This document shows, one piece after another, positions 35,021-43,563 of a stretch of DNA of 52,818 nucleotides. The notes below the pieces were generated by a model, which saw only the letters and a list, made by a program, of their open reading frames with translations, had not been told where the DNA came from and made no database searches. Source of the stretch: Nitrosopumilaceae archaeon (GTDB taxonomy: Archaea; Thermoproteota; Nitrososphaeria; Nitrososphaerales; Nitrosopumilaceae); the NCBI GenBank assembly GCA_024644385.1, contig JAHELB010000005.1, positions 1 through 52,818 of the forward strand, given 5' to 3'. How positions within the stretch are numbered: position 1 is the stretch's first letter; the number at the start of each line of letters is the position of its first letter. A program made the translations under genes and the position numbers.

Positions 35021-35075
35021 GTAAAAACAATGGCAGGCAGATATTTGTTAATGTCCATTGGTTTGTGGCATGCCT
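35021..35075 (-). promoter_or_regulatory. AAGGCATGCCACAAA leader cassette with mini-ORF MPQTNGH
   Basis: The element is 35061-35075 on the minus strand. The ATG at 35071 opens MPQTNGH and TAA 35048-35050 ends it. A TATA-like TTTAAAT (35092-35098) lies about 24 nt before the ATG, so the mini-ORF could start at the 5' end of the transcript. The leader is nearly identical to that at 26005. Confidence 0.65.
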
Positions 35076-35091
35076 TAATCCGCCTTTATCA

Positions 35092-35098
35092 TTTAAAT
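35092..35098 (-). promoter_or_regulatory. TATA box candidate upstream of the leader at 35071
   Basis: TTTAAAT on the minus strand is centred about 24 nt before the leader ATG. A start at or near the ATG would make the mini-ORF leaderless. Confidence 0.45.
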
Positions 35099-35262
35099 TT
35101 TATAAACATGGGTTCGAAATGTTAATTTAAAATTTTTTTTTATCCTATATTTCAAAAAATAAACAATGACCATTCATCTTTTTTATGCCTATTTAATTTA
35201 GAGGACAAATGAGTATTTGCATCTTTAATGAAAATTTATGATTGTTTGATAAATTTGAAAGG

Positions 35263-36069
35263 TTATTTTACAATTACAAATTTAGGTTTCCAGCTAAGAG
35301 GGTCTTTTGATAGTTTATGGGCTTTAATGAATAACTCATATGCTTCATCTAGTTTTTTCAGGTCTTGTAAGGCATTTGCCTTGTTCACCAAAGCGCCAAT
35401 TCTATCAGGCTCTATTTCTAAAGCTTGGTCAAAGTATCCAATAGAGCCTTCGGGGTCCCCCTGCCCAAGTATGGTTACACCTTTGTTAACTAGAACGGCA
35501 ACCAATGTTTCTTGCCGAACAATTTCTTTATTTTCCAAAACTCTGTCAAAATAGACATGCGCTTGTACAGGATCTCCGTAAATTGACATTACAATACCTG
35601 CATTTGCCACTATTCTATAATCAATTTGTCCTTTTTGTTCAGAGAGTTCAATGGCTTTATCAAAGAGCGTTTTGGCGTCTTTGTAATTTCCCTGTCTGGC
35701 TAACACTATTCCCTTATCAGCTAACGCCTTCACATTTGTTGGGTCTTTAGCAAGGGCTTGATTGAAAAATTCCAAAGCAGATAAATTATTTTTTAAATCC
35801 AACTGCTCTATTCCTCCTTCGATTAGCTCCTGGGTGGATAAATTAGATTTAACAATAATTTTTGAAGGAGATTCCAAATTAATAATTCCATTATTAACCA
35901 AATACTTTATAGCGTTTAGAAACTCCGTTTCTGAAACCACCCCCTCACCATACCACTTTGCAGTATTTTTTACCCAGGGTGGGACTTGATCAGCATAGAC
36001 AGCACTCACGCTTCCCAAGCTCACTATAACCAACAACGTTAACCCAACAAGAAAATGCCCCATCATCAT
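35263..36069 (-). CDS. Secreted TPR protein with N-terminal WxK/WY module
   Basis: This 268-residue protein has a signal peptide (about 5-26, ending AVYADQ). Residues 29-64 are a PPWVKNTAKWYGEGVVSE module of the recurrent type. Four or five TPR-like repeats fill about 90-260, for example LEFFNQALAKDPTNVKALADKG and IGYFDQALEIEPDRIGALVNKA. TPR repeats form protein-binding superhelices, so this may be an extracytoplasmic scaffold for other surface proteins. A leader mini-ORF and a hairpin lie between its start and 36245 on the same strand. Confidence 0.85.
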   Translation of the reverse strand: MMMGHFLVGLTLLVIVSLGSVSAVYADQVPPWVKNTAKWYGEGVVSETEFLNAIKYLVNNGIINLESPSKIIVKSNLSTQELIEGGIEQLDLKNNLSALEFFNQALAKDPTNVKALADKGIVLARQGNYKDAKTLFDKAIELSEQKGQIDYRIVANAGIVMSIYGDPVQAHVYFDRVLENKEIVRQETLVAVLVNKGVTILGQGDPEGSIGYFDQALEIEPDRIGALVNKANALQDLKKLDEAYELFIKAHKLSKDPLSWKPKFVIVK

Positions 36070-36121
36070 ATTGATAATCTATCTTTTTTTAAAAATGTAC
36101 TGTAAGGAGACATGTGAAAAA

Positions 36122-36248
36122 GTGAGAGAAAAAGAACATTCAATACATATTTTTTCCTTCTCTCACACTTTTCTAAATTGTATTTCTACCTCCAGAGAAG
36201 GTTTTCATATTATTTGATTAAAGAGTATTTTTCAGTTTTTGGCATGCC
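36122..36248 (-). promoter_or_regulatory. GGCATGCC element with mini-ORF MPKTEKYSLIK and hairpin, upstream of the TPR gene
   Basis: The element (36236-36248, minus strand) reads GGCATGCCAAAAA. ATG 36245 opens MPKTEKYSLIK with TAA at 36210-36212, similar to MPQTQKYR at 16198. Farther downstream on the transcript GTGAGAGAA (36122-36130) and TTCTCTCAC (36158-36166) form a 9-bp hairpin extended by A/T pairs across a two-base bulge. The TPR gene starts 53 nt later. Same order as at 16195-16262: leader peptide, hairpin, secreted-protein gene. Confidence 0.5.
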
Positions 36249-36385
36249 TTGTAATTTCAAAAATTTTGGCTTTTTCTTGATTTATAAAATTCAATTTATT
36301 GCGATCCACCTGTTTTTACATTTTTTACACTTTTTGTTGATACAATTGAAAAAAATTGGAAAAAAACTTTGTCAATAACTTTACA

Positions 36386-36393
36386 TTAATATA
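36386..36393 (+). promoter_or_regulatory. TATA box candidate for 3-hydroxypropionyl-CoA synthetase
   Basis: TTAATATA ends 28 nt before the ATG at 36421. This suits a transcript beginning a few bases before the start codon. Confidence 0.45.
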
Positions 36394-36420
36394 CTGAGTT
36401 TTTGTGTTATCGATTGGCTC

Positions 36421-38538
36421 ATGAATTCTGTTCAAAAAATTTTTGATGAAACAATTAAAACCAAACATAAAGTTATCACAGAAGAACTATCAAAATCAAT
36501 TCTAAAAAGTTATGGTGTAAAGGTTCCACCCTTTGCACTTGTAACATCAGCTGAAGATGCAGCAAAGCAAGCAAAAAAGATTGGCTTTCCACTTGTAATG
36601 AAAGTAGTTTCACCACAAATCTTACACAAGACAGATGTTGGCGGAGTCAAAGTTGGCCTAGAAAATGTCGATGATGTAAAAAAGACATTCAAAGACATGT
36701 TTGGTAGACTATCTAAAAAGAAAGGAGTTGATGTTAAAGGGATTCTCCTTGAAAAGATGGTTCCCAAAGGTGTCGAACTAATTGTAGGTATCCAAAACGA
36801 TTCACAATTTGGACCAGTTATCATGGTTGGTTTAGGTGGAATCATGACAGAGGTTATGAAGGACGTTGCATTTAGAATGCTTCCAATCTCAACTTCAGAT
36901 GCAAAATCTATGGTAAATGAGCTAAAGGGTTCAGCACTTCTCAAAGGATTCAGAGGAAGTGAAAAAATCGATCTCAATATGGTTGCAAAAATGTTAGTTG
37001 ATATTGGAAAATTAGGCGTAGAAAATGCAAATTACATTAACAGTATTGACTTTAACCCAGTAATTGTATATCCAAAATCCCACTATGTAGTTGATGCAAA
37101 AATAATTCTCAATCCAGAATTAAAGAAAAATTCAATCTCTAAAGTAAAACCAAACAAAGAAAACATGGAAACCTTCTTTACTCCAAAATCTGTTGCACTG
37201 GTTGGTGCCTCAACAAGTAAAGGAAAGATTGGAAACTCTATTTTAGACAGTCTGGTAAATTATGATTTCAAAGGAACGGTTTACCCAATTAATCCAAAAG
37301 CCGATAAGATCTTTGGACAAAAATGTTATCCATCAGTTTCAGCAATTCCAGGTAAAGTTGATCTTGTTGTGGTTTCAGTAGACCTTTCTATGACTCCCCC
37401 AGTTTTAGAGGATTGCGCAAAGAAAGGAGTCCACAGTGTAGTAATTGTTTCAGGTGGAGGAAAAGAGCTTGGTGGAGAACGGGCAGCATATGAAGCTGAG
37501 GTAGCAAGATTATCTAAAAAATACAAAATTAGGATAATAGGTCCAAATTGTATTGGAATGTTTAATGCTGCTAATCGTCTTGACTGTGCATTCCAAGGAC
37601 AAGAAAGAATGGTGCGTTCGAAATTAGGTCCTGTCTGCTTTTTCTCACAGAGTGGTACAATGGGAATTAGTATGTTAGAGAGTGCTGATGTCTTTGGGTT
37701 ATCAAAAATGATTAGTTTTGGTAATCGTTCTGATGTTGATGAAGCTGATATGATATGGTATGCAGCAAATGATCCGCAAACAAAGGTAATAGGATTGTAC
37801 GTAGAAGGATTTGGAGATGGACGAAAATTTATCAATACTGCCAAACGTGTAATGAAAGAAACCAAGAAACCAATCGTAATTTGGAAAAGTGGAAGAACGG
37901 CAATGGGTGCAAAACAAGCTGCCTCACATACAGGCTCACTTGGAGGCTCAAACGCAATTATTATGGGCGCATTTAAACAAGCCGGAATAATATCAGTTGA
38001 TAGTTACCAAGAACTTGTTGGAGTACTAAAGGCATTAGCTTGGCAACCCGCTGCAAAGGGAAATAATGTTGCAATGACTAGTAATGGTGCTGGTCCAATG
38101 ATCGGTGGAATGGATCAATTAGAAAGATTTGGTCTTAAAATAGGAAAGTTATCCTCAGAACGTATCAAAAAAATGAAATCTAATTTTCCACCAGCTGTTC
38201 CTATCCATAGTGGTAATCCGGCAGATGTAGGTGGGGGTGCAACTGCAGACGATTATAGATTTGTTATTCAACAATTCATGGATGAAAAAAATATTGATAT
38301 TGCAATGCCATGGTTTGTTTTCCAAGATGATCCTCTTGAAGAAAAAATCGTTGATTATCTAGCTGATTTCCAAAAGAAAAGAAAGAAACCATTACTGGTT
38401 GGATGTAATGGGGGTCCATATACTAAAAAAATGGTTAAATTAGTTGAGAAACATCAAGTCCCTGTTTATCAAGACCTTCGAACTTGGGTTGAAGCTGCAG
38501 GTGCCTTAGTTAAATTGGGCAAAATACAAGGAAAATAG
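36421..38538 (+). CDS. ADP-forming acyl-CoA synthetase, probably 3-hydroxypropionyl-CoA synthetase
   Basis: This 705-residue fusion of beta and alpha halves starts with an ATP-grasp domain (about 1-235, with [14 protein letters not shown] holding a conserved phosphohistidine region). It continues with a CoA-binding Rossmann domain (from about 248, [10 protein letters not shown]) and the ligase domain with SHTGSLGGS (catalytic His503). It converts a hydroxyacid plus ATP and CoA to acyl-CoA plus ADP and phosphate. In Nitrosopumilus the ADP-forming 3HP-CoA synthetase gene is next to the crotonase, as here, and this makes the cycle energy-efficient. 4-hydroxybutyryl-CoA synthetase is the close alternative. 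Confidence 0.9.
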   Translation: MNSVQKIFDETIKTKHKVITEELSKSILKSYGVKVPPFALVTSAEDAAKQAKKIGFPLVMKVVSPQILHKTDVGGVKVGLENVDDVKKTFKDMFGRLSKKKGVDVKGILLEKMVPKGVELIVGIQNDSQFGPVIMVGLGGIMTEVMKDVAFRMLPISTSDAKSMVNELKGSALLKGFRGSEKIDLNMVAKMLVDIGKLGVENANYINSIDFNPVIVYPKSHYVVDAKIILNPELKKNSISKVKPNKENMETFFTPKSVALVGASTSKGKIGNSILDSLVNYDFKGTVYPINPKADKIFGQKCYPSVSAIPGKVDLVVVSVDLSMTPPVLEDCAKKGVHSVVIVSGGGKELGGERAAYEAEVARLSKKYKIRIIGPNCIGMFNAANRLDCAFQGQERMVRSKLGPVCFFSQSGTMGISMLESADVFGLSKMISFGNRSDVDEADMIWYAANDPQTKVIGLYVEGFGDGRKFINTAKRVMKETKKPIVIWKSGRTAMGAKQAASHTGSLGGSNAIIMGAFKQAGIISVDSYQELVGVLKALAWQPAAKGNNVAMTSNGAGPMIGGMDQLERFGLKIGKLSSERIKKMKSNFPPAVPIHSGNPADVGGGATADDYRFVIQQFMDEKNIDIAMPWFVFQDDPLEEKIVDYLADFQKKRKKPLLVGCNGGPYTKKMVKLVEKHQVPVYQDLRTWVEAAGALVKLGKIQGK

Positions 38539-39336
<798 letters not shown>

Positions 39337-39349
39337 ACTATACCTAAAC

Positions 39350-39362
39350 ATATTCTTTTTTT
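39350..39362 (+). terminator. Poly-T terminator candidate after the crotonase gene
   Basis: A T-rich run (ATTCTTTTTTTGAG) begins about 15 nt after the crotonase stop codon. U-tracts of this kind are the usual intrinsic archaeal termination signal. Confidence 0.35.
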
Positions 39363-39412
39363 GAGAACACCTAAAAAAATGATTAATAACTAACAAGACA
39401 ATTTTTACATAC

Positions 39413-39994
39413 ATGGTCTCTTCAAGAAATCAACAACAGAAAAAAGAAACTACTCGCAGTATTACCTATAGACTGCCAGAGAGATTAATAGAAGATCTAG
39501 ATGGAGAGGCAAATCAAAAAAAAATTTCACAAAATGTCTTGGTCAAACAGATTCTTGAAAAATACATTAACTGGGATAGATTAGCCGATAAAATTGGAAT
39601 GATTCCAGTCCCTAAAGAAATCATTAAAACCTTGGGAGAGGACCTTGATGGACGAGAGATTGATGGAATAATCAATGTAATGTTCCCAATGATAAAGAAC
39701 CACGTTATGTTCATCAAAGGCGGCTATGATTTGCCACGATGCCTTGAAACATTAGAGGAATACATGAGAGCATCTGGAATGAATTCAGATCACCGAAGAG
39801 ACGGTGAATTACATTCTTTTATCATCCAACATAACCTGGGAATGAAGTGGTCTGTATTTGCTGAGCAATTGCTAACACAGATTTTTAGGAACTTTGCATC
39901 CGATAAGGATCTTAAATTTCAAACAACTGATTCTACAGTAATTTTAAAAGTTGCCCTTGGCTCAGATTTTAATGAACACCATTATCAAAGCTGA
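39413..39994 (+). CDS. Ribbon-helix-helix-type regulator with C-terminal sensor-like domain
   Basis: This 193-residue protein begins with a basic tail and ITYRLPERLIEDLDGEANQKKISQNVLVKQILEKY, matching the RHH (CopG/MetJ-like) DNA-binding fold: one strand, two helices. Residues 60-190 are an alpha/beta domain with MFPMIKNHVMFIKGGYDLPRCLETLEEYMRAS, repeated in thaumarchaeal proteins but without a known ligand. It sits directly after the carbon-fixation pair and before the CBS protein, and may regulate nearby genes. The ATG is 75 nt after the crotonase stop. Confidence 0.7.
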   Translation: MVSSRNQQQKKETTRSITYRLPERLIEDLDGEANQKKISQNVLVKQILEKYINWDRLADKIGMIPVPKEIIKTLGEDLDGREIDGIINVMFPMIKNHVMFIKGGYDLPRCLETLEEYMRASGMNSDHRRDGELHSFIIQHNLGMKWSVFAEQLLTQIFRNFASDKDLKFQTTDSTVILKVALGSDFNEHHYQS

Positions 39995-40038
39995 GATTCA
40001 ATTTAGTCATTGAAATATTCCAGACCCCAATATTATCT

Positions 40039-40434
40039 ATGAATGTAAATCCAACGTTACAATTATGGATAAAGGAACAGATGAACCAAAATGTGCTTTC
40101 TGTCAACTCTCACGTTTCTGCGTTTGAGGCCGCCAGATTAATGGAAAATTCAGTGACTGGGGCCATTGTTGTTTTGGAAAATCAAATCCCAGTAGGTATT
40201 GTGACAAACAAAGATCTAACCATAAAAATAATTGCACATTCTTATCCAGCCGATACTCCAATTAGAAGAATAATGTCTTTCCCTTTGATTTCTATAACTC
40301 CTGAAACTGAGATCCATACAGCAGCTAAACTAATGTCATCCAACAAAATTCGAAAACTTCCAATCATAGACGGAAATGAGGTAATTGGAATAGTTACTGC
40401 ATCTGATATTTCCTTACCCGTTCAAAATCAGTAA
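40039..40434 (+). CDS. CBS-domain pair protein
   Basis: This 131-residue protein consists of two CBS motifs (about 18-70 and 78-131): QNVLSVNSHVSAFEAARLM with GIVTNKDL, and ISITPETEIHTAAKLM with GIVTASDI. CBS pairs bind adenosyl nucleotides and act as energy or nucleotide sensors, usually on a partner protein. No partner domain is fused. It follows the RHH regulator by 44 nt, so both may be in one unit. ATG start. Confidence 0.9.
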   Translation: MNVNPTLQLWIKEQMNQNVLSVNSHVSAFEAARLMENSVTGAIVVLENQIPVGIVTNKDLTIKIIAHSYPADTPIRRIMSFPLISITPETEIHTAAKLMSSNKIRKLPIIDGNEVIGIVTASDISLPVQNQ

Positions 40435-40551
40435 TAAATCGTTTATTACAAATTTTGTAAAATTTTTGGGTTTAGACTTGCATTATCCTGAAATACTAGT
40501 ATGTATAGGGGGAAAAGCTTATTATAATTTAAAGCGACTTTTTGAGTTATT

Positions 40552-40902
40552 ATGGCATCTGAACAAACTCAGAAATTGATAACTGTAACTCCTAAAGCAG
40601 CAGAAAAGATTGCCGAGTTTATGAAAGAAGAGACTGACAATCCTGAATACCTTCGTGTATATGTTCAAGGTGGAGGCTGCTCAGGTTTATCTTACGGAAT
40701 GGGCTTTGAGAAAGCACCAGAGGAGGATGACTTGGTACTAGAAGAAAACGGTGTAAAACTAATTGTAGACAGCTACAGTGTAGATCATCTAAAAGGTGCA
40801 AACGTAGACTATATTGAAAGCCTAATGGGATCTGGATTCAAAATTAACAATCCAAATGTCACCAAATCCTGTTCATGCGGTCATTCCTTTAACACCGAAT
40901 AA
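40552..40902 (+). CDS. HesB/IscA-type iron-sulfur assembly protein
   Basis: This 116-residue A-type carrier has the three cysteines Cys43 (GGGCSGLSYG), Cys107 and Cys109 (SCSCGHSF). It lies at the right distance from the usual ITVTPKAAEKI N-terminus. It would deliver Fe-S clusters to apo-proteins. A good AT-rich box (TATAATTTAAAG, 40523-40534) precedes the ATG by about 20 nt, consistent with a short-leader transcript. A T-rich run (40911-40934) follows and may terminate it. Confidence 0.93.
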   Translation: MASEQTQKLITVTPKAAEKIAEFMKEETDNPEYLRVYVQGGGCSGLSYGMGFEKAPEEDDLVLEENGVKLIVDSYSVDHLKGANVDYIESLMGSGFKINNPNVTKSCSCGHSFNTE

Positions 40903-40910
40903 GCCTGAAA

Positions 40911-40934
40911 TTTATTTTTCATTTTTTTTATCTT
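40911..40934 (+). terminator. Poly-T terminator candidate after the HesB/IscA gene
   Basis: Runs of T (TTTATTTTTC, then ATTTTTTTTATCTT) begin about 9 nt after the stop codon, the usual form of archaeal intrinsic termination. Confidence 0.4.
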
Positions 40935-41053
40935 AATGTGTATTGAATTGATTTTCAAATTTATAGAAAATTTTTGAAAGATTCTCTTTTTTTCTTGCGA
41001 TACCCTCATATATCCAGAACCGAAAATAGAACCATGATAATTAAGGAGATGAA

Positions 41054-42205
41054 ATGTTTATGCCTCAATCAGGAATTGTCAAATATCACGTTAAACTTTC
41101 CTATGAAGTTGATGGGCTCGTTGAAAGGGCAGACATAATCGGTGCAATTTTTGGCCAAACAGAAGGACTGTTAGGCCCAGAGATGAACCTGAATGAACTG
41201 CAACGAGTTTCAAAAGTAGGACGCATTGAAGTAGATTCAAAATCGACGGCAAACACTACCACTGGGGGAGCTGTTATTCCAATGAGTACTGATATTGATA
41301 CCTGTGCTTTAATTGCCGCTGGAATAGAAAGCATCGATAAAGTTGGTCCATTTGATTGCACTTTCAAATTAGAATCAATTGATGATGTAAGGGCAGCAAA
41401 GAAAGATGATATTGTAAGACGCGCAAAAGAAATCAAACAGCGTTGGGCCACTAAAACAGTAAGCGAAGGAGAAACCATGCTAAAAAATGTGCATGAAGGA
41501 GATTTGGGAAAGTTAACTACCTATGGTCCATCAAAACTTACCTGTAGTTCTGGTGTTTTTGATACTCAATGGATAATTTTAGTAGAAGGACGAGCAGATG
41601 TGATTAATCTACTTAGAGCAGGTTATGACAATGTAATTGCAATCGAAGGTGCAAAAATCGATGAATCCATTAAAGAACTATGCAAAACAAAAGATAAAGT
41701 AGTAGCCTTTATTGACGGCGATAGAGCTGGCGGATTTATCCTCAAGGAGTTAAAATCTGTAGTAGATCTTGATTATTCTTTACAGGCAGATAGTGGTGTT
41801 GAAGTTGAAGAATTGACTCCACAAAGATTGGATGAAATTCTAAAACCAGTTAAAGACGAGATTGAAGGAGGGGGTCCAGCAGCACCAACACTCAAAAATG
41901 AAGAAGATAAACCCATAGCTGAATTAGCATCAAAAGTATTTTCAGATCTTAATGAAACCCTTGAAGCAGTAGCTTTGGATGAATCCCAAAAAGAAATCTT
42001 CAAAGTTCCAATTAGCGAAGTAGTCAGCAAACTTTCAACACAAACTGGAATCAAATATCTCTTATTAGATGGGATAATTACTCAGAGGCTCTTAGAAGGC
42101 GCAAGAAATGCTGGCATAGAAGTTGTAATAGGTCATAGAGTTGCTAAATTATCAAACTCTGATGGCTTAACTCTAAAAACTTTTGGTGAACTAGGCGTAG
42201 CATAG
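41054..42205 (+). CDS. dnaG: Archaeal DnaG-like primase
   Basis: This 383-residue protein has the archaeal DnaG N-terminus (SGIVKYHVKLSYEVDGLVERADIIGAIFGQTEGLLG). The Toprim core follows, with the catalytic Glu in WIILVEGRADV (about 175) and DxD in AFIDGDRAGG (about 222). A helical tail completes it. Archaeal DnaG also associates with the exosome, so a role in RNA degradation besides priming is established for the family. A Shine-Dalgarno-like AAGGAG (41043-41048) suits ATG 41054. An ATG at 41060 (MPQSG) is an alternative. It is not an instance of the repeated leader element. Confidence 0.94.
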   Translation: MFMPQSGIVKYHVKLSYEVDGLVERADIIGAIFGQTEGLLGPEMNLNELQRVSKVGRIEVDSKSTANTTTGGAVIPMSTDIDTCALIAAGIESIDKVGPFDCTFKLESIDDVRAAKKDDIVRRAKEIKQRWATKTVSEGETMLKNVHEGDLGKLTTYGPSKLTCSSGVFDTQWIILVEGRADVINLLRAGYDNVIAIEGAKIDESIKELCKTKDKVVAFIDGDRAGGFILKELKSVVDLDYSLQADSGVEVEELTPQRLDEILKPVKDEIEGGGPAAPTLKNEEDKPIAELASKVFSDLNETLEAVALDESQKEIFKVPISEVVSKLSTQTGIKYLLLDGIITQRLLEGARNAGIEVVIGHRVAKLSNSDGLTLKTFGELGVA

Positions 42206-42214
42206 GGTTTTTAG

Positions 42215-42901
42215 ATGACTGAACTAAAGATTCAGCATATCCTAACCCTTACACATCTTTTATCCAAAGGAGCAAAACACAATTTTGTATCAATTACAAC
42301 AACCTCGTTGGGAAAAGAAATAAAAAAATCTCAACAAGCTGCATCCAAGCATTTACTTGAGCTAGAAAATAGCGATTTCATCGATAGAATAATTAGTGGA
42401 AGAAAAATGTCTGTAAAAATTACTCCAAGAGGATACTCTGAGATGGTAAAACTTTCAAATGCCCTAAACAAAAGTCTCACCTCCTCGCCGTCAAAAGTTT
42501 TGTTAAAAGGGATTCTAGTTTCTGGAATGGGAGAAGGAGCATACTATATGTCCCTTAAAGGATACACCAAACAGTTTAAATCAAAAATTGGTTACATTCC
42601 TTTCCCTGGCACGTTCAACGTAAAATTAGACAAAAAGGAATACACTGAGGCGATTAGACAATTTGGGGGTTTGGAAGGGATTCATATTGATGGTTTTTCT
42701 GATGGGAAAAGAACCTATGGCTGGGTAAAATGTTTCAAAGCAACATTAAATTCCTCATTTGATTGTGAGCTAATTCGACTAGAGCGGACCCATCATGATA
42801 CTTCGATCATTGAGCTAATCTCCCAAAAAAATTTGAGGAAAGTAGCAAAACTCTCCGATGGTTCTAAATTAACAATCACAATTCCAATAAATGGAAAATA
42901 A
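42215..42901 (+). CDS. ribK: CTP-dependent riboflavin kinase with N-terminal winged helix
   Basis: This 228-residue protein has an N-terminal winged helix (about 1-90, SLGKEIKKSQQAASKHLLELENSDFI and VKITPRGYSEM). Then follows the archaeal RibK beta-barrel (about 98-228) with KGILVSGMGEGAYYMSLKGY, GYIPFPGTFNVKLD and DCELIRLERTHH. It phosphorylates riboflavin to FMN using CTP. The fused HTH is common in archaeal RibK and can regulate riboflavin genes. It begins 9 nt after dnaG on the same strand and converges with the FAD synthase gene, one base apart. Confidence 0.92.
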   Translation: MTELKIQHILTLTHLLSKGAKHNFVSITTTSLGKEIKKSQQAASKHLLELENSDFIDRIISGRKMSVKITPRGYSEMVKLSNALNKSLTSSPSKVLLKGILVSGMGEGAYYMSLKGYTKQFKSKIGYIPFPGTFNVKLDKKEYTEAIRQFGGLEGIHIDGFSDGKRTYGWVKCFKATLNSSFDCELIRLERTHHDTSIIELISQKNLRKVAKLSDGSKLTITIPINGK

Positions 42902-42902
42902 T

Positions 42903-43520
42903 TTAGATATCGTGAATGTTTTTGCCATATTTTTTTTCTATCACAGAACTTGAAACTTCAGGAATTGGTGATTGAAGCCTTGCAACTGTTACATCTAGAT
43001 TTATTTTTTTACAACCTTCAATGATGAACTTTTCTTGGTGAATCTGATCATATCCTAGAGCAATAATTTGAGGACGAATAAAGTCAACTGTTTTGAATAT
43101 ATCCCCTTCATGGCCTACAACGCTCAAATCAACTACTGAAAGCGCATCGACTAGCATCTTTCTTTGTTCCTGATTATGAAGAGGGAGACGCTTTTTCATC
43201 TTCTCGGCAGTCTTGTCAGTCGCAATTACTACAATCAAAATATCCCCAAGATCTTTTGCTGCATTTAAGGTGTGGATATGTCCGGGATGAATAATATCAA
43301 AAACTCCTCCTGCCAAGACAACCTTAAGCGAAGTTCTCCCAATTTCGGTCAATTTTTTTCGGTTTTCACTAACCAGTTGATTTGCAATACATTCATCAAT
43401 TTTTGACTCAATAATTTCATCAGCAATTCCACCTTTTTCCTTGATTATTTCTTCAGGCGTCTTGTTGCTAATCGAGGCAACATACAATGCTGATAAAATT
43501 AATTTCTGTATTTTTTTCAA
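42903..43520 (-). CDS. ribL: FAD synthase (RibL-type adenylyltransferase)
   Basis: This 205-residue protein has a helical N-terminal segment (1-65, partly helix-turn-helix-like). The nucleotidyltransferase fold follows: GGVFDIIHPGHIHTLNAAK with the HPGH motif near 78-81, then KKRLPLHNQEQRKMLVDAL, and PEVSSSVIEKKYG as the late S-rich motif. It transfers AMP to FMN to make FAD. It is the partner of RibK in flavin-cofactor synthesis and the two lie tail to tail. The archaeal RibL is usually shorter, about 145 residues, so the N-terminal extension may be a regulatory module. Confidence 0.85.
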   Translation of the reverse strand: MKKIQKLILSALYVASISNKTPEEIIKEKGGIADEIIESKIDECIANQLVSENRKKLTEIGRTSLKVVLAGGVFDIIHPGHIHTLNAAKDLGDILIVVIATDKTAEKMKKRLPLHNQEQRKMLVDALSVVDLSVVGHEGDIFKTVDFIRPQIIALGYDQIHQEKFIIEGCKKINLDVTVARLQSPIPEVSSSVIEKKYGKNIHDI

Positions 43521-43563
43521 CTTTATTTTCTAAATAATTACTCTCTCTTTAATTCATCGATGA

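Noticed and set aside
36178-36378. Plus-strand ORF of 66 codons rich in Phe/Leu in the spacer at 36.2 kb
   Set aside because: It runs through the minus-strand leader element and a T-rich tract. Amino-acid composition is that of AT-rich shadow sequence.
37326-37865. Long open frame opposite the 3-hydroxypropionyl-CoA synthetase gene
   Set aside because: Shadow of a well supported gene. Composition and lack of motifs show that it is not coding.
41054-41075. DnaG begins M-F-MPQSG, like the MPQ leaders
   Set aside because: The DNA lacks the GGCATGCCACAAA context (it is TTTATGCCTCAATC), has a Shine-Dalgarno, and the SGIVKYHVK N-terminus belongs to the family. I take the MPQ as chance.
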